From the NCBI GenBank assembly GCA_937921255.1, contig CAKZSO010000003.1, forward strand, positions 1-64,000: 64,000 nucleotides of DNA, given 5' to 3'. Shown in pieces: positions 27,820 through 37,085 of the stretch. The DNA is from Candidatus Bipolaricaulota bacterium (GTDB lineage: Bacteria; Bipolaricaulota; Bipolaricaulia; Bipolaricaulales; Bipolaricaulaceae). Position 1 is the stretch's first letter, and every line of letters starts with the position of its first letter. Below the pieces are notes generated by a model, which saw nothing but the letters and a program-made list of their open reading frames with translations, was not told where the DNA came from and did not search any database. Both the position numbers and the translations under genes were made by a program.

Positions 27820-28005
27820 TCACCACGCGGCCTTTTTCACACCCGGGAGCTGTCCGTCCAGCGCAAGCTTGCGGAAGCAGAGCCGGCACAGGCCGAAATC
27901 CCGGATGTAGGCCCGCGACCGCCCGCACAGCTGGCACCGGTTGTGCTTGCGGACGGCGAACTTCGGGCGCCGGGCCGCCTTCTCGATCATCGCCTTTCGC
28001 GCCAT
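27820..28005 (-). CDS. rpsN: 30S ribosomal protein S14 type Z
   Basis: The 61-residue zinc-binding form ([16 protein letters not shown]..., CQLCGR...CRLCFR, ending LPGVKKAAW). The track start at 28035 is rejected because ATG 28005 gives the exact family length. Confidence 0.96.
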   Translation of the reverse strand: MARKAMIEKAARRPKFAVRKHNRCQLCGRSRAYIRDFGLCRLCFRKLALDGQLPGVKKAAW

Positions 28006-28013
28006 CTCTCCCC

Positions 28014-28547
28014 CTAATCCCTGCGAAACGCACAACCCAACGCAGACAAAAGCGCCGTGCCCTCGCGGTCGGTCCGGGCCGTGGTCACAATCGTGATGTC
28101 CATCCCCTGCGCGCGCACCACGTCATCGTACGACACCTCGGGGAACACCATCTGTTCCGTGAGGCCAATCGAGAAGTTCCCCCTCCCGTCGAACGCGTCG
28201 GGCGAGACTCCCTTGAAGTCGCGAATCCCCGGTAGGGCCACGTTGAAGAGCTTGTAGAGGAACTCGTAGGCCCGTGGGCCGCGCAGGGTCACCATGCACC
28301 CGATGGCATCCCCTTGGCGGATCTTGAAGTCGGACACCGCGCGCTTGGCCCGCGTCACAACCGGCTTCTGGCCCGCAATCTGGGCGAGGTTCTTCACCGC
28401 CCCCTCGAGGACCTTCGGGTCGTCGTGCTTGCCGACGCCCATGTTGATGACCACCTTGGCTACCCGGGGAACCTCCATCACGTTGGACAGCCCGAGCTCC
28501 TTCGCAAGCTTCGGAACGATCTCTTCTCGGAACCGTGTGTAGAGCAT
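28014..28547 (-). CDS. rplE: 50S ribosomal protein L5
   Basis: A 177-residue L5 with [37 protein letters not shown] in conserved positions (quoted in part) and the C-terminal [16 protein letters not shown]. It contacts 5S rRNA and the P-site tRNA. Confidence 0.96.
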   Translation of the reverse strand: MLYTRFREEIVPKLAKELGLSNVMEVPRVAKVVINMGVGKHDDPKVLEGAVKNLAQIAGQKPVVTRAKRAVSDFKIRQGDAIGCMVTLRGPRAYEFLYKLFNVALPGIRDFKGVSPDAFDGRGNFSIGLTEQMVFPEVSYDDVVRAQGMDITIVTTARTDREGTALLSALGCAFRRD

Positions 28548-28551
28548 GGCC

Positions 28552-28860
28552 TTAGAACGTCGCCCCGCACTGCTTGCAGCGACGGAGCTTCTGGTTCTCC
28601 ACGGTCACCACAGCCAACCGGGTGGGAACGCTGCACTCCGGGCACACGACCTTCACGTTCGACACGTGAACGGGGGCCTCCCGCTTCACGATCCCCGGCT
28701 CGCGCACCGCCTGCGTCGGGCGCTGGTGCTTGGTCACGATGTTGACCCCCTCCACCAGAACCCGGTTCTTCTCCGGAAACACCTGGAGGATCTTCCCAAC
28801 TTTGCCCCGGTCTTCCCCCGAGACAATCTTGACCCGATCCCCCTTGCGCACCTTCCGCAT
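28552..28860 (-). CDS. rplX: 50S ribosomal protein L24
   Basis: A 102-residue L24 with the KOW motif ([23 protein letters not shown]) and a C-terminal CPEC...CKQC pair that could bind zinc, as in many thermophile-related L24 proteins. Confidence 0.96.
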   Translation of the reverse strand: MRKVRKGDRVKIVSGEDRGKVGKILQVFPEKNRVLVEGVNIVTKHQRPTQAVREPGIVKREAPVHVSNVKVVCPECSVPTRLAVVTVENQKLRRCKQCGATF

Positions 28861-28877
28861 CGTTCCTCCCCGCTTCC

Positions 28878-29240
28878 TTACACGACCTCCGGGGCGACGG
28901 AGATGATCCTCATCATCCCCCGCTCCCGCAGCTCGCGCGCCACGGGCCCGAACACCCGCGTCCCGAGCGGTTGCAAGGTCTTGTCCACCAGCACAACCGC
29001 GTTGTCGTCGAAGCGAATCGTGCTCCCATCGTCGCGACGGAAGGCGACCCTCGTCCGCACAACCACCCCGCGCACGATGTTCCCCTTCGTGAACTCCGAG
29101 GTGGGGATCCGCTTCTTGACCGAGGCCACCACGATGTCGCCGATGCCCGCCTCGCTCTTTTTACCGAGGACGTTGATGCACTCGACCTCTTTGACCCCGG
29201 TGTTGTCGGCCACAGTCAGCCGTGTCGTTGGGAAGATCAT
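28878..29240 (-). CDS. rplN: 50S ribosomal protein L14
   Basis: A 120-residue L14 with TRLTVADNTGVKEVECINVLG and the C-terminal FGPVARELRERGMMRIISVAPEVV. It marks the start of the spc-type gene order, but only four bases separate it from rpsQ, so there is no operon break. Confidence 0.97.
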   Translation of the reverse strand: MIFPTTRLTVADNTGVKEVECINVLGKKSEAGIGDIVVASVKKRIPTSEFTKGNIVRGVVVRTRVAFRRDDGSTIRFDDNAVVLVDKTLQPLGTRVFGPVARELRERGMMRIISVAPEVV

Positions 29241-29244
29241 CGTC

Positions 29245-29490
29245 TCACCCTTCCGCGCGGCGCACGACCTCGAGGAGCCGCCACCGCTTGAGCTTAGACA
29301 GAGGCCGCGTCTCCTCGATCCGCACGACGTCCCCGACCCGCGCCTGATGGGTCTCGTCGTGCGCGTAGTACTTTGTCCGCCGCCGCTGTCGCTTGTGGTA
29401 AAGGGGGGCCTCGACGAGGCGCTCCACGACCACCACCACCGTCTTGGACATCGAGGTGCTGATCACCCGGCCCATTCTTTGTTTACGCAT
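29245..29490 (-). CDS. rpsQ: 30S ribosomal protein S17
   Basis: An 81-residue S17: MGRVISTSMSKTVVVVVERLVEAPLY and KYYAHDE are typical. The first residues MRKQR precede the usual start and one may be extra. It overlaps rpmC by eight bases. Confidence 0.96.
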   Translation of the reverse strand: MRKQRMGRVISTSMSKTVVVVVERLVEAPLYHKRQRRRTKYYAHDETHQARVGDVVRIEETRPLSKLKRWRLLEVVRRAEG

Positions 29491-29674
29491 GTTCTCGCTC
29501 CTCGAGGAGGGTCAGCGCCCGCGCGATCGTGCGCTTCGTCTTCTCGATCTCGGCGGTGTTCGTGAGCCGCCCGGAGGCGAGCTGAAACCGCAGCGTGAAG
29601 AGCTTCTTCTTGCCCTCGCGCACCTGGGCCTGGAGCTCGTCGGCCGAGAGTTCCCGCAGTTCGCGCGCCTTCAT
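29483..29674 (-). CDS. rpmC: 50S ribosomal protein L29
   Basis: A 63-residue two-helix L29 ([18 protein letters not shown]..., [19 protein letters not shown]). It overlaps rplP by four bases (ATGA). Confidence 0.96.
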   Translation of the reverse strand: MKARELRELSADELQAQVREGKKKLFTLRFQLASGRLTNTAEIEKTKRTIARALTLLEEREHA

Positions 29675-30099
29675 CGTTCCCCTCCCAACTGGAACCGGGC
29701 CCGAAGCTGGGTCGGGATCGGCAGCTTGCAGGACACGCGGCGGTGGATCTCCTTGGCCTCGGCCTCGGTCACGCCGGAGAACTCGAACATCACCCGGCCC
29801 GGCCGCACCACCGCCACCCAGTTCACCACCTCACCCTTGCCTTTCCCCATCCGCGACTCGGCGGCGATCTTCGTGTAAGGCTTATCAGGAAAAATTCGGA
29901 CCCACACCCGGCCGCGGTGCGTGCCCCGGGCCAGTGCGGTGCGCACCGCCTCGATCTGCTGGCTCGTGATCCACGCTGGAGCCAGGGCCTGGATCCCGAA
30001 CTCGCCGAACGACACCTCGGCCCCGCGGCGGGCGATCCCCTTCATCCGCCCCCGGTGTTGCTTGCGGTACTTCGTCCGCTTGGGAAACAGGGCGGGCAT
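29671..30099 (-). CDS. rplP: 50S ribosomal protein L16
   Basis: A 142-residue L16: [21 protein letters not shown] start and [22 protein letters not shown]. It sits near the A-site tRNA elbow. One base separates it from rpsC. Confidence 0.97.
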   Translation of the reverse strand: MPALFPKRTKYRKQHRGRMKGIARRGAEVSFGEFGIQALAPAWITSQQIEAVRTALARGTHRGRVWVRIFPDKPYTKIAAESRMGKGKGEVVNWVAVVRPGRVMFEFSGVTEAEAKEIHRRVSCKLPIPTQLRARFQLGGER

Positions 30100-30100
30100 C

Positions 30101-30766
30101 TCACTTCACCTCCGACGATCCACGGTGGTCGGACATGGACCAAACCTCGCCGCGGAACACCCACGCCTTGACCCCGATCACCCCGTACTTCGTCCACGCC
30201 TCAGCGAGGCCGTAGTCAACGTCGGCCCGCAGCGTGTGGAGGGGGACACGCCCCTCCTTCATCTCGACCGACCGGGAGATCTCCGCTCCCCCGAGGCGGC
30301 CGGAGATGCGGATCTTCGCCCCCTGGGCCCCGGCGGCGATGATCCGGCGCAGCGTTTCCTTCATCGCCCGATACGGGTTGATTCGGTTCTCGATCTGAAA
30401 CGCGACGTCTTGAGCCACAAGCGGGGCCTCGAGCTCGGGGTGCTCGACCTCCATCACGCCGATCCGCACCTCGCGCCCCATGGCCTTGGAGAGCCTGTCC
30501 TGCAGCGCCGCGATCTCCGCCCCTCCCCGCCCGATGATGATCCCCGGCCGGGCAGCGCGGATCGTCACCGTGACCCTCCCCTCCGTCGTCCGCTCGATGA
30601 GGGTCTCAGCCAGACCCGATCCCTTGTACGCCTTGTGGATCTCGGCCCGCAGGCGGAAGTCCTCGGCCACGTACTCCGGGACCTGCGCGTCGGTGGCGAA
30701 CCAGTTCGAGCGCCACTTCCTCAGCACCCCAATCCGGAATCCGACCGGATGCGTCTTGTGACCCAC
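30101..30766 (-). CDS. rpsC: 30S ribosomal protein S3
   Basis: A 221-residue S3 with the KH-domain GXXG loop ([10 protein letters not shown]) and the C-terminal [32 protein letters not shown] signature. It overlaps rplV by one base. Confidence 0.97.
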   Translation of the reverse strand: MGHKTHPVGFRIGVLRKWRSNWFATDAQVPEYVAEDFRLRAEIHKAYKGSGLAETLIERTTEGRVTVTIRAARPGIIIGRGGAEIAALQDRLSKAMGREVRIGVMEVEHPELEAPLVAQDVAFQIENRINPYRAMKETLRRIIAAGAQGAKIRISGRLGGAEISRSVEMKEGRVPLHTLRADVDYGLAEAWTKYGVIGVKAWVFRGEVWSMSDHRGSSEVK

Positions 30767-31107
30767 TACTCCTCCTTCTCCGCTACGGCCACGGTGATGT
30801 GGGCCATCGCCCGCCGCACGATGTCCGCCCGCCCGAACGCCCGCGGGTTCAACCGCCGGATCCGCGGCCCCTCGTCGACCACCGCCCGCACCACGGAGAG
30901 CTTCTCCACGTCGAGCTCGAAGTTGTGCTCCGCGTTCGCCACCGCCGAGTCCAGCACCTTGCGGATGTGGCGGCTCGCCTTCTTCGGGGACAGGGCGAGA
31001 ATCCGCCGCGCCTCGGCCACCGACTTGCCCCGGATCTCGTTGATCACGAGGCGGGCCTTGAGCGGGGACATCCGGACAAACCGCGCCTTCGCTACTGCTT
31101 CCCGCAT
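30766..31107 (-). CDS. rplV: 50S ribosomal protein L22
   Basis: A 113-residue L22 lining the exit tunnel, with RMSPLKARLVINEIRGKSVAEA and the hairpin-end signature RRLNPRAFGRADIVRRAMAHITVAV. Confidence 0.97.
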   Translation of the reverse strand: MREAVAKARFVRMSPLKARLVINEIRGKSVAEARRILALSPKKASRHIRKVLDSAVANAEHNFELDVEKLSVVRAVVDEGPRIRRLNPRAFGRADIVRRAMAHITVAVAEKEE

Positions 31108-31120
31108 CCCGTCACCTCAC

Positions 31121-31402
31121 CTACTTCGGCACCGCGGTCTTCTTCTTCACGCCGCCGTGCCCGCGGAACACGCGGGTCGGGACAAACTCCCCCAGGCGGT
31201 GCCCGATCATGGCCTCGGTCACGCGGACTGGAACGTGCGTCCGCCCGTTGTGAACGCGGATCGTGACCCCGACCATCTCCGGCGTGATCATCGAGCTCCG
31301 GGCCCAGGTGACGATCTCCGTGATCTCGCCGGCCTTGAGCTTGGCGAGCTTCTTCAGGACATCGGGGGCCACGAAGGGTCCCTTCTTTTTGGACCGCGCC
31401 AT
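31121..31402 (-). CDS. rpsS: 30S ribosomal protein S19
   Basis: A 93-residue S19 ([18 protein letters not shown]..., [26 protein letters not shown]). The track extension to 31462 overlaps rplB and lacks support; ATG 31402 is one base from the rplB stop. Confidence 0.96.
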   Translation of the reverse strand: MARSKKKGPFVAPDVLKKLAKLKAGEITEIVTWARSSMITPEMVGVTIRVHNGRTHVPVRVTEAMIGHRLGEFVPTRVFRGHGGVKKKTAVPK

Positions 31403-31403
31403 G

Positions 31404-32225
31404 TCACTTCCTCCTCTTGAGGATCTTGCTGTCGCTTGATTTGCTCTTGCGCGTGGGGACACCGCGGGCGAGCTTTCCCCACGGGGTCTTCGACGGGCGG
31501 CCCTCGCCCGTGCGACCCTCGCCGCCTCCGTGCGGGTGGTCGTCGGCCCCCATCGCCACGCCCCGCACGCTCGGCCGGCGGCCGAGGTGCCTCACCCGGC
31601 CCGCCTTGCCGTGGCGGACGTTCTTGTGATCCGGGTTGCTCACCCGACCTACGGTTGCCATGCACCCGAGGGCGAACACACGAATCTCGCCCGAGGGAAG
31701 ACGGAGGATCGCCCGGTCCTCCTCGCGCCCCAAGAGCTGGGCCGCCGTGCCCGCCGCGCGCGCGACCTTGCCCTTCGATCCGGGCCGCAACTCGACGTTG
31801 TGGACAAACGTACCGGCCGGGATCCGCTCGAGCGGCAGGGCGTTGCCCGCCTTCGGTTCGGCCCCCGGTCCCGCCTCCACCGTGTCCCCCACCCGCAGCT
31901 CCAAGGGCGCCAGGATGTACCGCTTTTCTCCGTCGGCGTAGTGGAGAAGGGTGATCCACGCGGACCGGTTGGGATCGTACTCCACTGCGGCCACCCGCGC
32001 GGGAACCCCGGTCTTCTCCCGCGCGAAGTCGATCCACCGATACCGCCGCTTGTGGCCGCTGCCCCGATGACGGGACGTGACCCGCCCCTGGCTGTTGCGG
32101 CCCACGCTCCGGTGGTGCGGAACGACGAGCCCCTTCTCGGGTTTGTCCCTCGTCAGCTCGGCGTAGTCGGGGACCACGGCGTGTCGCTGCCCAGGCGTAA
32201 CCGGCTTGAGCTTCTTCAGGCCCAT
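31404..32225 (-). CDS. rplB: 50S ribosomal protein L2
   Basis: A 273-residue L2 near the peptidyl-transferase centre. The conserved [19 protein letters not shown] loop is present; E. coli has [19 protein letters not shown], so the histidine loop is intact. Confidence 0.97.
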   Translation of the reverse strand: MGLKKLKPVTPGQRHAVVPDYAELTRDKPEKGLVVPHHRSVGRNSQGRVTSRHRGSGHKRRYRWIDFAREKTGVPARVAAVEYDPNRSAWITLLHYADGEKRYILAPLELRVGDTVEAGPGAEPKAGNALPLERIPAGTFVHNVELRPGSKGKVARAAGTAAQLLGREEDRAILRLPSGEIRVFALGCMATVGRVSNPDHKNVRHGKAGRVRHLGRRPSVRGVAMGADDHPHGGGEGRTGEGRPSKTPWGKLARGVPTRKSKSSDSKILKRRK

Positions 32226-32229
32226 CTCA

Positions 32230-32529
32230 TCACCCCACGAGGTCGATCTTGTGGCCCGGGGCCAGCTTGACGATCGCGCGCCTCTCCCCCGACGTCCGCC
32301 CGTGACGGCGGTCCATGCGGGTCCGGCGCGGCTTGCCCGACCGGTTCATCACCCACACCCGGGCAACCTTCACCCCAAACAGGGCTTCGACCGCGGTCCG
32401 CACGTCCTGCTTGCCCGCCCCCGCGGCCACCTCGAACGTGTACTTCCCCTCTTCCATCCCCCGCCAGGTCTTCTCGGAGAGAATCGGGCGCAGGACGATG
32501 TCCTCGAGGTGCCTCTCTCTATCCGCCAT
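32230..32529 (-). CDS. rplW: 50S ribosomal protein L23
   Basis: A 99-residue L23 with [35 protein letters not shown] (conserved order, quoted in part) at the tunnel exit, where chaperones and SRP bind. It overlaps rplD by 11 bases. Confidence 0.96.
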   Translation of the reverse strand: MADRERHLEDIVLRPILSEKTWRGMEEGKYTFEVAAGAGKQDVRTAVEALFGVKVARVWVMNRSGKPRRTRMDRRHGRTSGERRAIVKLAPGHKIDLVG

Positions 32530-33163
32530 GGCTCAGCCGCTCCTCCAAAGCTCGGACCGCTTCCTTCGTCAGGAGAACCCCCTCGTGCCCCAACACCTCG
32601 TACACGGTGACCGCGTCGGCCCGGGCACACGTCACCCCGGGGATGTTGGTAAACGACCGCGCCACCGGGGCCACGTACTCCTCGGGGGCAACGATGACGA
32701 GGGTCTTCGCTGGGCAGGACATCCGCGCGAGCAACGCCACCGCATCCTTCGTCCGCGGCTTGGGGAACGCGATCCGGTCGATAACCTGAACCTTCCCCTC
32801 CTCGACGCGAGACGAGAGCGCGCTCGCGAGGGCCTTCCGTCTCATGCGGGTGGGTAGGGTAAGGTCCCACTCCCGGGGCTGGGGGCCAAACGTCACGCCG
32901 CCGTGGCGCCAGATCGGGGACCGCGTCGAACCGTGACGGGCGCGTCCGGTGTGCTTCTGGGCCCACGGCTTGCGACCGCCCCCCGACACCTCGCCCCGCG
33001 TCTTTGTGGCCGCTGTGCCCTGGCGCCTGTTCAAAAGCCCGATCCGCACCGCGCGGTGAAGGAGGTCGGCCGACACGGGCTGACCGAACACCGCCTCCGG
33101 CAGCGAAGCTTGACCAGGCCGGCCCGCTGGATCGTCGAACGCGTACAGGGGTACGTTAGGCAT
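32519..33163 (-). CDS. rplD: 50S ribosomal protein L4
   Basis: A 214-residue L4. The extended tunnel loop is visible (TRGEVSGGGRKPWAQKHTGRARHGS...WRHGGVTFGP). It overlaps rplC by eight bases. Confidence 0.96.
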   Translation of the reverse strand: MPNVPLYAFDDPAGRPGQASLPEAVFGQPVSADLLHRAVRIGLLNRRQGTAATKTRGEVSGGGRKPWAQKHTGRARHGSTRSPIWRHGGVTFGPQPREWDLTLPTRMRRKALASALSSRVEEGKVQVIDRIAFPKPRTKDAVALLARMSCPAKTLVIVAPEEYVAPVARSFTNIPGVTCARADAVTVYEVLGHEGVLLTKEAVRALEERLSHGG

Positions 33164-33788
33164 CCTGCTTCCTTATCCGCAACACGCCCGAGCGCGGGCC
33201 GGGCACGGATCCCCGCACCACGAGAACCCCCCGCCCCGGGTCCACGGCGAGCACCGCCACGTTGCGGACGGTGACGCGGTCCGTTCCGTCGTGGCCGGGG
33301 TACTTCCGCCCCTTGACCACCTTCCCCAACCCGCGGCCCGCCGCCCCAGGGCGGCGGAACCACTTGTGGCCGTGGGAGCGGGGGCGGGAGTGGAACCCCC
33401 ACCGCTTGATCGTCCCCTGAAACCCCTTGCCCTTGGTGGTCCCCGTGATGTCCACCTTCTCTCCAGTGGAGAACAGGTCGATCTTGACCTCCGAGCCCAC
33501 GGAAAACTCGCCGGGGTTGTCCACCCGAACCTCGTAGAGGTGTTTCCGCGGGACAACCCCCAGCTTGCGGAACTGGCCCCGCAGGGGGCGGCTGACCTTT
33601 CGCTCCGGAACCGCGCCGGATCCCAGCTGAACCGCCGCGTACCCGTGGCGCTCAGGGGTCCTCACGTCGACGATCACCGCTGGCTCGACCTGGATCACGG
33701 TGGCGGCCACCGCGCGGCCATCTGGATCGAACCACTGCGTCATCCCAACCTTGCGCCCGATCAGTTCAAGTGGCATCTCATCCCTCAC
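33156..33788 (-). CDS. rplC: 50S ribosomal protein L3
   Basis: A 210-residue L3 with the signature GTTKGKGFQGTIKRWGF and the loop reaching the peptidyl-transferase centre (SHGHKWFRRPGAAGRG). It overlaps rpsJ by four bases. Confidence 0.97.
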   Translation of the reverse strand: MRDEMPLELIGRKVGMTQWFDPDGRAVAATVIQVEPAVIVDVRTPERHGYAAVQLGSGAVPERKVSRPLRGQFRKLGVVPRKHLYEVRVDNPGEFSVGSEVKIDLFSTGEKVDITGTTKGKGFQGTIKRWGFHSRPRSHGHKWFRRPGAAGRGLGKVVKGRKYPGHDGTDRVTVRNVAVLAVDPGRGVLVVRGSVPGPRSGVLRIRKQDA

Positions 33789-34093
33789 AGCTTGATCTCG
33801 ATGTCGATTCCGGTCGGGAGCTCCACTTCCATGAGCGCGCTGATCGTGGCCGCCGTGGGCTCCTTGATGTCGATCAGCCGTCGGTGAACCTTGCGCTCAA
33901 AGTGCTCCATCGAGCGCTTGTCGACGTGGGGCGAGCGGAGAACGGCGTACAGCCGCCGCTCCGTGGGCAACGGAATGGGGCCGCTCACCTTGGCCCGGCT
34001 CGCCATCGCGGTATCCACAATCTTGCGCACGGCGGCATCTACGAGCTCGTGGTCGTAGCTCTGTACCTTGATCCTGATCTTTTGCCTAGCCAT
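33785..34093 (-). CDS. rpsJ: 30S ribosomal protein S10
   Basis: A 102-residue S10 (KIRIKVQSYDHELVDAAVRKIV, SGPIPLPTERRLYAVLRSPHVDKRSMEHFE). In other bacteria it often starts a new operon after tuf. Here it overlaps fusA by eight bases and tuf is missing. Confidence 0.97.
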   Translation of the reverse strand: MARQKIRIKVQSYDHELVDAAVRKIVDTAMASRAKVSGPIPLPTERRLYAVLRSPHVDKRSMEHFERKVHRRLIDIKEPTAATISALMEVELPTGIDIEIKL

Positions 34094-36167
34094 CGTACCC
34101 TCGACTCCTCAACACCTCACGCGCCATTCCTTCCGGCACCGCGTCGTAACGGGTCACCCGAAGGGTATGAACCGCACGCCCCTGCGTTAGGGATCTCAAC
34201 TGGGTGGCGTACCCGAAGGTCTCCCCCAAAGGGATGGAACACCGGACGACCTCCACCACCCCCCGGGTTTGAATGGACTGGATCTCGCCTCGCCGGCGAC
34301 CCAGATCCGAAACCACCTCACCGAGATACTCGGTGGGCGTGATTATATCCCCCTCCGCAACGGGTTCCAGGAGGACGGCCCCCCCTTCCTCGACCGCCCG
34401 TCGCAGCGCTTGGGTCCCACACGCTTCAAACGCTACCTCAGAGGAATCCACGGGGTGGGACCGTCCACCATGGAGCACCGCCCGAAGATCGGTCAGGGGG
34501 AACCCCCCGATCGGGCTCGCCCCCAGCCCACCCTCGATCCCCCGCCGCGTCGCCGCGACGAACTCCGGCGCCAGCACCCCGGGCGGCACGGTCGACTCAA
34601 ACCGGAACCCCGCTCCACGCGGCAGCGGCTCGAACCGGACCAGGATCTTCGCGTACTGTCCGCGACCGGAGAGCGTCTGCTCCCACTCCTCCACGATGTC
34701 CACCGCGCGGGACAGGGTCTCGCGGTAGGCGACGATCGGCTTCCCCACTCGATGGGGAACGCCAAACTCCTCGTGAACCCGCCGCAGCTGAACCTCGAGC
34801 TGGAGCTCGCCCATCCCGCCCACCAGGACCTGGCCCGTCGCCTCGTCGTCCCGCACCTGGAACGTGGGGTCCTCCTGGGCAATCCGATCCAGGGCCTCGC
34901 GCAGCGCCCGCTCCTCGCGCTCGGAGCGGGCCTCCACCGCAAAGAACACCACCGGTTCGGGGAACGCGATCCGCTCCAGGAGCACGGGGTGGTCGGGATC
35001 AGCGAGCGTCTCCCCAGTGGACACGGGGCCCGACGCGATCACCCCCACGATCTCCCCCACCCTAGCCTCGCTCAGCCGCTCGCGGCGGTTGGCGTGGAGG
35101 CGGAACAGGCGAACCAAGCGCACGCTCCGCCCTGTCGCGGTGTTGACCACGACCTCGCCCTCCGCGGCCCGCCCGGAGTAGACCCGGGTGTAGAGGAGGC
35201 GGTCGGCGTAGGGATCGGCCGCCACCTTGAACACGAGCGCCGCGAACGGGTCATCGGCTGAAGGCCGCCGCTCGACGCGCGTTCCGTCGGGGGCAAACCC
35301 CTGGACCGGGGGCACATCCACCGGGGACGGCAGGTACGCCACCACCGCGTCCAGGACGGGCTGAACCCCAACGTTGCCCAACGCCGACCCCCCGAGGACG
35401 GGCACCCACAGCCGATCGAGCGTCGCCGTCCGGATCGCCGTGCGAAGCGCGTCCTCGGGGACGTCCTCACCCGCCAAGTACCATTCGGCCACCGCGTCCG
35501 ACACCTCGGACAGGTTCTCAAGCAGCCGCTCCCTCCACTCCGCGGCTTCCGCCTCCGCCTCCGCTGGAACCGGCAGAACCTCGACCCTCCGCCCCGACTC
35601 CTCGGGGTCCCACCGCAGCGCCCTCCACCGCACGAGGTCCACCATCCCCAGGAGCCTGCCCTCCCCATCGCGCCACGGGGAGACGAGGGGGAGCACAGTC
35701 GCTCCGAGCTTGTCCACCATGTCCTGCACGGCGCGCGCAAAGTCCGACCCCACGCGATCGAGCTTGTTCACAAACGCCACGCGGGGGACGCGGTAGCGAT
35801 CGGCCTGACGCCACACGGCCTCGGACTGGGACTCCACCCCTTCCACACCCGAGAACAGGACCACGGCCCCATCGAGCACTCGTAGGCTGCGCTCGACCTC
35901 CGCCGTGAAGTCCACGTGCCCCGGGGTATCGATGATGTTGATCGCGTGCCCCCTCCACTCCACGGTGGTCGCGGCGGCGGTGATCGTGATCCCCCGCTCC
36001 CGCTCCTGGTCCATCCAGTCCATCTCCGTGGTCCCGTCGTGGACCTCGCCCATGCGATGGATCTTCCCGCTGAAGTACAGGATTCGCTCGGTGAGGGTGG
36101 TCTTCCCGGCGTCGATGTGGGCGATCACGCCGATGTTGCGGATTCTACGGACGTCCCCCTCCGCCAT
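34086..36167 (-). CDS. fusA: Translation elongation factor G
   Basis: This 693-residue translocase GTPase has the P-loop AHIDAGKTT (residues 16-24), switch II DTPGHVDF and NKLD for guanine. The domain IV and V features include SGRGQYAKILVRFEP and GETFGYATQLRSLTQGR. The sequence departs from the common EF-G1 in places (FSGVEGVESQSEAVWRQADRYRVPRVAF), so it may belong to a divergent EF-G branch. It lies between rpsG (27-base gap) and rpsJ (8-base overlap). No tuf gene follows, unlike the usual str operon. Confidence 0.94.
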   Translation of the reverse strand: MAEGDVRRIRNIGVIAHIDAGKTTLTERILYFSGKIHRMGEVHDGTTEMDWMDQERERGITITAAATTVEWRGHAINIIDTPGHVDFTAEVERSLRVLDGAVVLFSGVEGVESQSEAVWRQADRYRVPRVAFVNKLDRVGSDFARAVQDMVDKLGATVLPLVSPWRDGEGRLLGMVDLVRWRALRWDPEESGRRVEVLPVPAEAEAEAAEWRERLLENLSEVSDAVAEWYLAGEDVPEDALRTAIRTATLDRLWVPVLGGSALGNVGVQPVLDAVVAYLPSPVDVPPVQGFAPDGTRVERRPSADDPFAALVFKVAADPYADRLLYTRVYSGRAAEGEVVVNTATGRSVRLVRLFRLHANRRERLSEARVGEIVGVIASGPVSTGETLADPDHPVLLERIAFPEPVVFFAVEARSEREERALREALDRIAQEDPTFQVRDDEATGQVLVGGMGELQLEVQLRRVHEEFGVPHRVGKPIVAYRETLSRAVDIVEEWEQTLSGRGQYAKILVRFEPLPRGAGFRFESTVPPGVLAPEFVAATRRGIEGGLGASPIGGFPLTDLRAVLHGGRSHPVDSSEVAFEACGTQALRRAVEEGGAVLLEPVAEGDIITPTEYLGEVVSDLGRRRGEIQSIQTRGVVEVVRCSIPLGETFGYATQLRSLTQGRAVHTLRVTRYDAVPEGMAREVLRSRGYDG

Positions 36168-36194
36168 CGGCGCGTCCCGCGGAAGTGCGGCCCG

Positions 36195-36668
36195 CTACCA
36201 GCGGTAGTGGGCGAACGCCCGGTTGGCCTCGGCCATGCGGTGGGCTTCCTGCCGCTTTTGGTACGCGCCCCCCTCCCCGCGGGCCGCGGCGGCGATCTCG
36301 CCCGCCAGCCGCTCGGCCATCGTGCGCTCGGAGCGGGCCCGCGCCGCCTGGATCAGCCAGCGCAGGGCAAGCATGGTCTGACGGTGCCCCGGCACCTCGA
36401 ACGGAACCTGGTACGCCGCACCGCCCACCCGCCGGGAGCGGACCTCGATCTTGGGCATGCAGTTCTGCACAGCCTTGACAAACGTGTCCAGCGCCGGGCC
36501 CTCGCCGCGGCGGTCGAGAAGGTCGAACGCCGCGTACACGGTCCGTCGGGCAAGCGACTTCTTCCCGTCCCACATCACGTAGTTGATGAGCTTTTCGACC
36601 AGCTTGGACCCCTGACGGATGTCCGCCGCTGTGTCGCGACCGGGGATGACGACGTCGAACGTGGGCAC
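36195..36668 (-). CDS. rpsG: 30S ribosomal protein S7
   Basis: A 157-residue S7 that organises the 3' domain of 16S rRNA, with SKLVEKLINYVMWDGKKSLARR and the C-terminal GGAYQKRQEAHRMAEANRAFAHYRW. It directly abuts rpsL. Confidence 0.97.
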   Translation of the reverse strand: MPTFDVVIPGRDTAADIRQGSKLVEKLINYVMWDGKKSLARRTVYAAFDLLDRRGEGPALDTFVKAVQNCMPKIEVRSRRVGGAAYQVPFEVPGHRQTMLALRWLIQAARARSERTMAERLAGEIAAAARGEGGAYQKRQEAHRMAEANRAFAHYRW

Positions 36669-37046
36669 CTAACCCTCCTTGGGACGGCGCATGCCGTACC
36701 GCGACCGGCCCTGACGGCGGCCCTCGACCCCCGCGGCGTCGAGCGCCCCGCGGATGATGTGGTACTTGACGCCCGGGAGGTCCTTCACCCGGCCCCCCCG
36801 GACCAAGACCAGGGAGTGTTCCTGAAGGTTGTGCCCCTCACCGGGGATGTACGCCGTCACCTCGCGCCCGTTGGACAGGCGCACCCGGGCCACCTTCCGC
36901 AGCGCGGAGTTGGGCTTCTTGGGGGTTCGGGTGAACACGCGCAGGCACACCCCTCGCCGCTGGGGGCAGCTAGCGAGGGCCACGGACTTGCTCTTCGACC
37001 GCTGCGGCTTGCGTCCACGTCGCACAAGTTGATTGAACGTTGGCAT
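36669..37046 (-). CDS. rpsL: 30S ribosomal protein S12
   Basis: A 125-residue S12 decoding-centre protein with the lysines linked to streptomycin response in [12 protein letters not shown] and [15 protein letters not shown]; both lysine sites are the sensitive (wild-type-like) residues. It starts 39 bases after rpoC, so rpoC and the str genes are probably co-transcribed. Confidence 0.97.
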   Translation of the reverse strand: MPTFNQLVRRGRKPQRSKSKSVALASCPQRRGVCLRVFTRTPKKPNSALRKVARVRLSNGREVTAYIPGEGHNLQEHSLVLVRGGRVKDLPGVKYHIIRGALDAAGVEGRRQGRSRYGMRRPKEG

Positions 37047-37085
37047 GTCTCCTCCCAGGGATTCTAGGTTCCCCTACCCCGAGTT

